This document shows, piece by piece, positions 58,326 through 64,000 of a stretch of 64,000 nucleotides of DNA. Position 1 is the stretch's first letter. Each line of letters opens with the position of its first letter. Source of the stretch: QHXQ01 sp038322995 (lineage in GTDB: Bacteria; Acidobacteriota; Blastocatellia; Pyrinomonadales; Pyrinomonadaceae). The notes under the pieces are model-generated. The model ran no database searches. It worked only from the letters and a program-made list of their open reading frames with translations, and had not been told where the DNA came from. The DNA lies in NCBI GenBank assembly GCA_038322995.1, contig JBBQGM010000013.1, positions 1 to 64,000 on the forward strand, written 5' to 3'. A program made the position numbers and the translations under genes.

Positions 58326-61214
58326 TCAAGCGTTTTTCTTGCGAGCGCGGCGCGGCCCGTGCTGTCCGTTCGTTGCTGGTTTGGGCGCGTCGCCGTTCTG
58401 TGCGGCGTGCCCGTTAAGTAGGGGCTTCAATGCCTGCCCGGTGTGTGACCGACGAACGCGCGCGATTTCTTCGGGCGTGCCAGCGGCGACAATGCGTCCG
58501 CCGCCCGCACCGCCTTCGGGGCCGAGATCGATCACATAATCGGCTGATTTGATCACATCGAGATTATGTTCGATGACGATGACAGTGTTGCCTAGAGAGG
58601 CGAGCCGTTGCAACACATCGAGCAGTTTGTGTACGTCGGCGAAGTGAAGACCGGTGGTCGGCTCATCAAGGATATAGATGGTGCGGCCCGTGGCGCGTTT
58701 CGATAACTCGCGCGCGAGCTTGATGCGTTGGGCCTCGCCGCCGGAGAGCGTGGTCGCGGACTGACCGAGCTTGATGTAGCCGAGTCCAACGTCTAAGAGT
58801 GTCTGCAATTTCTGTTTGATTTGCGGAATGTTCTCCAAGATCGGCAGCGCCTCTTCAACGGTCGTGGCCAGCAATTCCGCAATGGACTTGCCTTTGTATT
58901 TGACCGAAAGCGTCTCGCGGTTGTAACGCGCGCCCCGGCACACGTCGCAGAGCACGTACACGTCGGGCAGAAAATTCATCTCGATACGTTTTAGCCCGTC
59001 GCCCTCGCAGCCTTCACAGCGTCCACCCTTGACGTTGAACGAAAAGCGGCCCGGCTTATAACCACGCTCGCGCGATTCGGGCAGCATGGCGTACAACTCG
59101 CGGAGCGGCGTGAATAGACCCGTATAGGTCGCCGGGTTCGAGCGCGGCGTGCGGCCGATGGGCGACTGATCGATCTCGATCACTTTGTCCACATGCTCAA
59201 GCCCTTCAATCGTATCGTATGCGCCCGGTTCGGTGAGCGAGCCGTAGAGGTGGCGGGCGAGCGCGCGATACAAGATGTCGTCAATCAGCGTGGACTTGCC
59301 TGAGCCGGAGACGCCGGTGACGACTGTGAGCAAGCCGAGCGGGAATTTAACTTCGATGTCTTTCAGATTGTGTTCACGCGCGCCGCGCACGACGACGTTG
59401 TGCCCGTTCGGCGTGCGCCGCACCTGCGGCACCTCGATTCGTTGCGCGCCGGAGATGTAGAGACCCGTGACGGATTGCGGATTAGCTGCAACTTCGGCGG
59501 GCGTGCCGACAGCTACGATCTCGCCGCCATGCGCGCCCGCCGCAGGGCCGAGATCGACGACGAAATCGGCGCGCCGGATCGTCTCCTCATCATGTTCGAC
59601 GACCAGCACCGTGTTGCCGAGGTCGCGCAATTGGCAGAGTGTGGCGAGCAGTTGTTGATTGTCGCGCGGGTGCAAGCCGATGGATGGCTCGTCCAGCACG
59701 TACAGGACGCCGCGCAGTTGCGAGCCGATCTGCGTGGCGAGACGTATGCGCTGGCCTTCGCCGCCGGAGAGCGAGGCCGACGGGCGGTCGAGCGTGATGT
59801 AGTTGAGACCGACCTTGTTGAGGAAGCGCAGGCGCTCGCGGATTTCGCGCAAGACGCGCCCGGCGATTTGTTCCTCGCGCACGTTGAGTGTCAAACGATC
59901 AAAGGCCGCGATAGTCTCTTCAATGGGCAGCGCCGTGTAGTCCGCGATCCCTAAGTCGCCGACGCGCACGGCCAGCGATTCCGGTTGTAGGCGTTGGCCT
60001 TTGCACTCAGGACACTCGACGGGCGAGACCAACTCTTCGAGCGCGAGCCGGACTTTCTCCGATGGCGCGTCGTTGATGCGCTCGCGCAGGTGGCGAATCG
60101 CGCCCTTCCAATCGCTTTGATAGGTGTACTGCCCCTGCCGGAAAGTGATCTGCCCATTGAGGCCGTGAAAGAATGCATCGCGCACTTGCTTCGGTAACGC
60201 GGAGAAGGGGACGGCTCCATCTGCGCCGAAGTGGGCGACGACGGCGAGCAGCGCGTTCTTCAAGTAGGCAGAGCCTTGCTTGTCAGCCGCGCCGAGAAAA
60301 ATTTGCTTGTCCACGCGCTCGTGCGGTTCGATAATCAGTTTGGCCGGATCGACTTCTAACACCGTGCCCAGACCGTGACAGCGTTTGCATGCGCCGTAAG
60401 CCGAGTTGAACGAGAACGAGCGCGGCTCAAGCGGCGGGATGTTAATGCCGCAATTGACGCACGCCATTTTCTCCGAATAAAGCTTCTCTTCGCCGTCAAC
60501 GACAGAGACGAGCACCGCACCACCTGTCAGCTTCAAAGCCGTGCGGACGGACTCGGTCAATCTTTCCTTGATCCCTGGCTTGATGAGCAGGCGATCCACG
60601 ACCGCATCAATCGTGTGGTTGCGCCGCTTGTCGAGTTTGATCTCTGCGTCGAGCGAGACAAGTTCGCCGTCCACGCGGGCGCGTAGGAAACCATCCTTCG
60701 CCAGCTTCTCAAGCTCTTTCTTAAACTCGCCTTTGCGCCCGCGCACGACCGGCGCGAGGATCATCACGCGCTCGCCTTCGGGCAAGGCGAGGACGCTAAA
60801 GACGATCTGCTCCACGCTCTGCCGCGTGATTTGCGCGCTGCATTGATGACAGTGCGGCTGCCCGATAGACGAAAAGAGCAGGCGCAGATAATCGTAAACT
60901 TCCGTCACCGTGCCGACGGTTGAGCGCGGGCTGCGCGAGACGGTCTTCTGTTCGATGGAGATGGCGGGCGAGAGACCATCGACTGAATCCACGTCGGGGC
61001 GTTCGAGTTGATCGAGAAACTGGCGCGCGTAAGCCGAGAGCGATTCGACGTAGCGGCGTTGCCCTTCGGCGTAGATCGTGTCGAAGGCGAGCGACGACTT
61101 GCCCGAACCTGACAGCCCCGTGATGACCGTCAGCCGATTGCGCGGTATCTCGACGTTAACGTTCTTTAGATTGTGCTGGCGCGCACCGCGCACCGTAATA
61201 CGATCAATTGCCAT
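58326..61214 (-). CDS. uvrA: UvrA, excinuclease ABC subunit A
   Basis: The damage-sensing ATPase of nucleotide excision repair. 962 residues from ATG 61214. Two ABC modules are visible: Walker A VITGLSGSGKSSLAFDTIYA and TGVSGSGKSTLIDDILYRAL; signatures LSGGEGQRIRLA and LSGGEAQRIKLA; Walker B/D-loop VLYVLDEPSIGLHPRDN and YILDEPTTGLHFADV. Zinc modules: HCHQC near the front, MACVNCG, and the conserved CEGCEGDGLKRIEMNFLPDV then CDVCRG. The C-terminal tail is basic. An antisense frame of ~190 codons is a shadow. Confidence 0.97.
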   Translation of the reverse strand: MAIDRITVRGARQHNLKNVNVEIPRNRLTVITGLSGSGKSSLAFDTIYAEGQRRYVESLSAYARQFLDQLERPDVDSVDGLSPAISIEQKTVSRSPRSTVGTVTEVYDYLRLLFSSIGQPHCHQCSAQITRQSVEQIVFSVLALPEGERVMILAPVVRGRKGEFKKELEKLAKDGFLRARVDGELVSLDAEIKLDKRRNHTIDAVVDRLLIKPGIKERLTESVRTALKLTGGAVLVSVVDGEEKLYSEKMACVNCGINIPPLEPRSFSFNSAYGACKRCHGLGTVLEVDPAKLIIEPHERVDKQIFLGAADKQGSAYLKNALLAVVAHFGADGAVPFSALPKQVRDAFFHGLNGQITFRQGQYTYQSDWKGAIRHLRERINDAPSEKVRLALEELVSPVECPECKGQRLQPESLAVRVGDLGIADYTALPIEETIAAFDRLTLNVREEQIAGRVLREIRERLRFLNKVGLNYITLDRPSASLSGGEGQRIRLATQIGSQLRGVLYVLDEPSIGLHPRDNQQLLATLCQLRDLGNTVLVVEHDEETIRRADFVVDLGPAAGAHGGEIVAVGTPAEVAANPQSVTGLYISGAQRIEVPQVRRTPNGHNVVVRGAREHNLKDIEVKFPLGLLTVVTGVSGSGKSTLIDDILYRALARHLYGSLTEPGAYDTIEGLEHVDKVIEIDQSPIGRTPRSNPATYTGLFTPLRELYAMLPESRERGYKPGRFSFNVKGGRCEGCEGDGLKRIEMNFLPDVYVLCDVCRGARYNRETLSVKYKGKSIAELLATTVEEALPILENIPQIKQKLQTLLDVGLGYIKLGQSATTLSGGEAQRIKLARELSKRATGRTIYILDEPTTGLHFADVHKLLDVLQRLASLGNTVIVIEHNLDVIKSADYVIDLGPEGGAGGGRIVAAGTPEEIARVRRSHTGQALKPLLNGHAAQNGDAPKPATNGQHGPRRARKKNA

Positions 61215-61421
61215 TGCTAAATTATGCCCACGTCGCCACAGATGAAAATCCGGCGCAGAGTTGAAACGTACATTTTACGCGTGCTGTCGGCGCGGCACAA
61301 GCAGGGGCGCGGGAAAGTGATTCCTTGACACCTCTGATCCGTGACTCCTACACTGCGCACGCCTGTTCGCGTTCGTTGCGGAGCGTTCCATGTTTGTGGA
61401 ATTGAGGCGGAATTGCAGGGA

Positions 61422-62171
61422 GTGAGAAGTCTAAACTTACCGAACGCGCTGACGTTATCGCGCATCTTCGTCGTGCCGCTGCTGGTCGTGGTGCTGCTCA
61501 CGCCGTTCTCTGAACATTGGTTCGGCGTGCCGCGCCACATCCTCGGCGTCGTCCTCTTCCTCGGCGCGGCCATCACTGATTACCTCGACGGGCACATCGC
61601 GCGCCGCCGCGATCAAGTCACGTCATTCGGCAAACTACTCGATCCGATTGCGGATAAACTCCTCATCTCGGCCGCACTCATCTCGCTCGTCGAGAACCGG
61701 CTCGCGCCCGCGTGGGCGGTCGTGATCATCGTCGGGCGCGAGTTCGCTGTGTCGGGTTTGCGTTCGATTGCGGCGACGGAAGGGTTCGTGATTGCGGCGT
61801 CGCGGATGGGCAAATTTAAGATGGGCGCGCAGGTGGCGGCGGTCGCATTGTTGATCTTGGCGAGCGTGCGCGGCGCGCCGCCAGTGGCGAACTTCGGGCG
61901 AGCGTTTCCCGCGATCCAGTTTTGGACTGTCCCGGAGTTGCGCGCCGCCCTCCATCACATGTTCGGCGCGGGCGCGGCAACGGCGACCGATTGGCAGGTT
62001 TTACTCTACACGGCGGGGCGCGCGATGTTGTGGGTCGTGGTACTCTCGGCGTGCCTGTCGATGTACGAATATTTCCGCGTCTTCTATGTCTCAATGAGCG
62101 GGCGGGCCGCCGCCCGCCGCGCTGCCGCGCAGGCGACTGTGCCGCCGGCCGCACGGCAAATCATTCGTTAG
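61422..62171 (+). CDS. pgsA: CDP-diacylglycerol-glycerol-3-phosphate 3-phosphatidyltransferase
   Basis: Makes phosphatidylglycerol phosphate in the inner membrane. The CDP-alcohol motif is present: ITDYLDGHIARRRDQVTSFG then KLLDPIADKLL (DGxxAR...GxxxDxxxD). Several helices follow (SRIFVVPLLVVVLLTPF; MLWVVVLSACLSMYEYF). Length is ~249 residues. No ATG is near the front; GTG 61422 or TTG 61413 is likely, with GGGAG upstream. An in-frame extension to 61341 is less convincing. A GC hairpin ends the gene. Confidence 0.9.
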   Translation: MRSLNLPNALTLSRIFVVPLLVVVLLTPFSEHWFGVPRHILGVVLFLGAAITDYLDGHIARRRDQVTSFGKLLDPIADKLLISAALISLVENRLAPAWAVVIIVGREFAVSGLRSIAATEGFVIAASRMGKFKMGAQVAAVALLILASVRGAPPVANFGRAFPAIQFWTVPELRAALHHMFGAGAATATDWQVLLYTAGRAMLWVVVLSACLSMYEYFRVFYVSMSGRAAARRAAAQATVPPAARQIIR

Positions 62172-62200
62172 CGCGCGGCGAAGAATTAATCGCCGCGCGC
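62171..62200 (+). terminator. 10-bp perfect GC hairpin after pgsA
   Basis: GCGCGCGGCG (62171-62180) pairs exactly with 62191-62200 around a 10-base A/T-rich loop, overlapping the pgsA stop. Confidence 0.7.
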
Positions 62201-62205
62201 GCAGA

Positions 62206-62246
62206 ACACAAAGGGCACAGAGATACACTCTCTGCGCCCTTTACGT
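62206..62246. repeat. CACAGAG-word hairpin
   Basis: ACACAAAGGGCACAGAGA (62206-62223) pairs with 62229-62246 in nearly all positions, followed by TTTTT. It lies between the convergent pgsA and the secreted protein and is a hairpin-family member. Confidence 0.7.
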
Positions 62247-62286
62247 TTTTCTTTGCGCCCGTTGCGGTTGGACTCGCCGGCTTGCG

Positions 62287-63297
62287 CTATTGAATCTCGA
62301 CGTAGTCGCCTGTATGCACTTCCTGGGCGACGCGCGTGATGATGGCGGTGGCCGTACGTTGCTGCACGTCAAGGATTACCAGCTCACCAACCATCTTGCG
62401 CGGGAGGGGCGGACGACTGCGCTTGATCTTCGGTGTCGTGATCATCGGGCCGCGGATGCCGTTGCTGCTTGGATTCTGCACACGCTGTGCCTTGATGGAG
62501 AATTTGCCGCCGCGGAAGCGTTCGCTCTCGAAGCCGTAGTTGGCGGAGGGCGTGATTTCTTCGTCGCGATAGCGCGAGATGTTGCCTTGGCCGACGGGGC
62601 GGAAGATCGCCAGGCGGTCGCCCTCTTTAACGCTGTCCTCACGTCCCAGATCGATATAAACGACCTGTCTGACCGACGGCATCTCCAGCCCGTCGCGCGC
62701 CAGCACGATGCGGCCTTGCTGCTTGCCGCTCGGCGCAGCGAAGCGATCAAAGACGGCGTCAACCGGCACAACCGGCGCAACGCGCGCGGGCACGCCGCGG
62801 AGCAAGTCGCCTAGCAGGATCATGTCGCAGGCATCTGTGACCTGCGCGACCGAAGTCTCCGCCTGCACGCGGGTCACGCGCAGTCGCGCGATCTCTTGCG
62901 TATAGACCCCAAGCCCGCCCTTCTTCTGCGTCCACTTTGAGGTGAACTGTCCGCGCGGGCGCACAACCGAATACTCCGCGCCCTCACGCACGTTCTGCTG
63001 CACGCCCGCATTAATATAAACGAAGTCGCCTACGGCATATATGGTCTGCTCCTGCTCCTGTTCGCCGCCGACGACTTGCAGATAGTTTGGCGCAGGTGCG
63101 TACTCGATGAAACCGGCGCAGTGCAACTCGGCCGGCCGGGCGGCGGGCGCGATGGTTGGTCTATTCGGCCCCGCGCTTTGTGCGCTCGTCTGTTCGGCGC
63201 GGCCGGTCATGGTCTGGGCGCTGACGGTAGTCAGGCACAAGAGCGCCAACAGGGTGCTAGCGAGAAACTGAAGCGGAAGCAGGTTACGAGTACGCAC
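62287..63297 (-). CDS. Secreted hypothetical protein, 336 aa
   Basis: GTG 63297 with AAGGAG just upstream gives RTRNLLPLQFLASTLLALLC, a signal peptide ending near VSAQ. The mature part has beta-rich repeats: FIEYAPAPNYLQVVGGEQEQ, TIYAVGDFVYINAGVQQNVR, VVYIDLGREDSVKEGDRLAI then FRPVGQ, MVGELVILDVQQRTATAIIT. The 'G.LVIL...TATA.I' end and the repeated 'vkeGD' blocks resemble FlgT-type or LysM-like barrels of outer-membrane associated proteins. The function is unknown. Confidence 0.7.
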   Translation of the reverse strand: MRTRNLLPLQFLASTLLALLCLTTVSAQTMTGRAEQTSAQSAGPNRPTIAPAARPAELHCAGFIEYAPAPNYLQVVGGEQEQEQTIYAVGDFVYINAGVQQNVREGAEYSVVRPRGQFTSKWTQKKGGLGVYTQEIARLRVTRVQAETSVAQVTDACDMILLGDLLRGVPARVAPVVPVDAVFDRFAAPSGKQQGRIVLARDGLEMPSVRQVVYIDLGREDSVKEGDRLAIFRPVGQGNISRYRDEEITPSANYGFESERFRGGKFSIKAQRVQNPSSNGIRGPMITTPKIKRSRPPLPRKMVGELVILDVQQRTATAIITRVAQEVHTGDYVEIQ

Positions 63298-63530
63298 AAA
63301 AGTCTCCTTCAATTGAGTCGGGACGGGGAAAACGGGCTGATAGGCGTGCGGCCATGGGTGGCATAGGCCAGACGACGGGGTAAAGGGTTTGAGAAATAAG
63401 ATGCAGCGCGCTCGTTCGTCCCGCCGCACCGGGGCCACTTCAATCCTACCGATTAGCCGCTCGATACGTCAATGAAATTCTGCGCCGGGCCAGTAAACCG
63501 GCAGTTTTCCGCGTCAATGTTCTCAGCGAC

Positions 63531-63559
63531 TTGCGTTTTCTAAAAGCTATTGTTAGTAT
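63531..63559 (+). promoter_or_regulatory. Candidate promoter of the tRNA operon
   Basis: -35 TTGCGT (63531-63536), 17-base spacer, -10 TAGTAT (63554-63559), about 40 bases before the first tRNA. The match is moderate. Confidence 0.4.
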
Positions 63560-63598
63560 TCGCGTTTTGTCGGATGAGCGCGGAGCTGTCCGTGTTGA

Positions 63599-63674
63599 GC
63601 CGGCGTAGCTCAGTTGGTAGAGCATCTGATTTGTAATCAGAGGGTCGGGGGTTCAAGTCCCTTCGCCGGCTCCA
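63599..63674 (+). tRNA. tRNA-Thr (UGU)
   Basis: A cloverleaf starting GCCGGCGTAGCTCAG, anticodon loop TTTGTAA (anticodon TGT) and an encoded CCA end. First gene of the cluster. Confidence 0.97.
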
Positions 63675-63696
63675 CTCATCAAGTTTGACAACACGG

Positions 63697-63784
63697 GCAG
63701 GGGTGGTCGAGTGGTTAATGGCACCGGGCTGTAAACCCGGCGGGCTAACGCCCTACGTAGGTTCAAATCCTACCCCCTGCACCA
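63697..63784 (+). tRNA. tRNA-Tyr (GUA)
   Basis: An 88-base class II tRNA with a long variable arm. Anticodon loop CTGTAAA (GTA) between CCGGG and CCCGG; acceptor GCAGGGG/CCCCTGC with encoded ACCA. Confidence 0.96.
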
Positions 63785-63788
63785 GCGA

Positions 63789-63865
63789 AATGATGAACGC
63801 GGAACGATGAATGATAAAGCCGAGCGGCTTTTTAATCCATCATTTCGCCTGCATCGTTCATCATT
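63789..63865. repeat. GATGAA-word hairpin between tRNA genes
   Basis: AATGATGAACG and ACGATGAATGATAAAGCC on the left pair with GGCTTTTTAATCCATCATT and ATCGTTCATCATT on the right. The hairpin lies inside the tRNA operon between Tyr and Gly. Confidence 0.75.
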
Positions 63866-63872
63866 TTTCCGG

Positions 63873-63945
63873 GCGGGAGTAGCTCAGTTGGTAGAGCATC
63901 AGCCTTCCAAGCTGAGGGTCGCGAGTTCGAGCCTCGTCTCCCGCT
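63873..63945 (+). tRNA. tRNA-Gly (UCC)
   Basis: Starts GCGGGAGTAGCTCAG, anticodon loop CTTCCAA (TCC) between CAGC and GCTG, acceptor end CTCCCGC. CCA is not encoded. Confidence 0.96.
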
Positions 63946-63984
63946 TCCCGTTCTGCCGCGCGGTAGGACGCACGAACCGTTCGC

Positions 63985-64000
63985 GCCCGCGTAGCTCAGG
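63985..64000 (+). tRNA. 5' end of a further tRNA, cut by the window (probably tRNA-Thr GGU)
   Basis: GCCCGCGTAGCTCAGG is the acceptor and D-arm start of a tRNA. By the order Thr-Tyr-Gly found before tuf in many bacteria the next would be tRNA-Thr(GGU), but the anticodon is outside the window. Confidence 0.6.

Overview
The window looks like a high-GC chromosome segment of an Acidobacteriota bacterium, most likely Blastocatellia-like. This placement is inferred from family content: a VWFA-related acidobacterial domain protein fused to a TonB C-terminal domain, PEP-CTERM proteins, a Calx-beta/DUF4214 remnant, SYLF proteins, TrmFO, many secreted hypotheticals and a predicted selenoprotein. Housekeeping genes (leuS, ilvE, uvrA, pgsA, lexA, trmFO-xerC, pilT, tRNAs) are scattered among accessory genes.

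Layout. 0-8.4 kb: the 3' end of a large secreted LamG/Ig-like protein with a PEP-CTERM partner, a DUF4214 remnant, a secreted hypothetical, a large-subunit catalase and a frameshifted InlB-repeat gene. 8.4-13.3 kb: a secreted WD40-caspase protein, a small membrane protein and PilT, all on the minus strand. 14-19 kb: a second copy of the secreted protein/PEP-CTERM pair, nearly identical to the first over its last ~1 kb, then a third PEP-CTERM gene broken by a MITE. 19-27 kb: ilvE, a lipoprotein dipeptidase, a peroxiredoxin-like selenoprotein with in-frame UGA and a SECIS-like hairpin, leuS and a TlpA-like thioredoxin. 27.5-32.5 kb: a metal (probably copper) cluster of MerR regulator, truncated CopA, cupredoxin, Cys/His-rich protein, Met/His-rich outer-membrane protein and PCYCGC-type lipoprotein. 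32.7-36.5 kb: two SYLF proteins, LexA, and a PfpI/ferritin-like fusion behind a sigma-54 promoter.

36.7-43 kb holds the most system-like block: a zinc-ribbon/pseudokinase/TIR/TM protein, a TPR/SLOG/class III cyclase protein, a SLATT-like four-helix membrane protein and an HNH-like protein, in one apparent operon. It resembles nucleotide-second-messenger conflict systems. 43-50.8 kb: a tRNA-Thr, small proteins, two paralogous secreted proteins, trmFO, the VWFA-TonB protein and xerC. 50.8-53.6 kb: a decayed Tn7/Tn5053-like transposon with recognisable ends, sitting in the loop of the hairpin between xerC and a dksA-like gene. 54-64 kb: a porin with a c-type cytochrome, a deoxyhypusine-synthase-like protein, uvrA, pgsA, a secreted protein and the start of a Thr-Tyr-Gly-(Thr?) tRNA operon.

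A recurring theme is a set of intergenic hairpins whose arms are short degenerate tandem words (CACGAA, CACAGAGG, GCAAAGCC, GATGAAT and others). They share an architecture but not a sequence.
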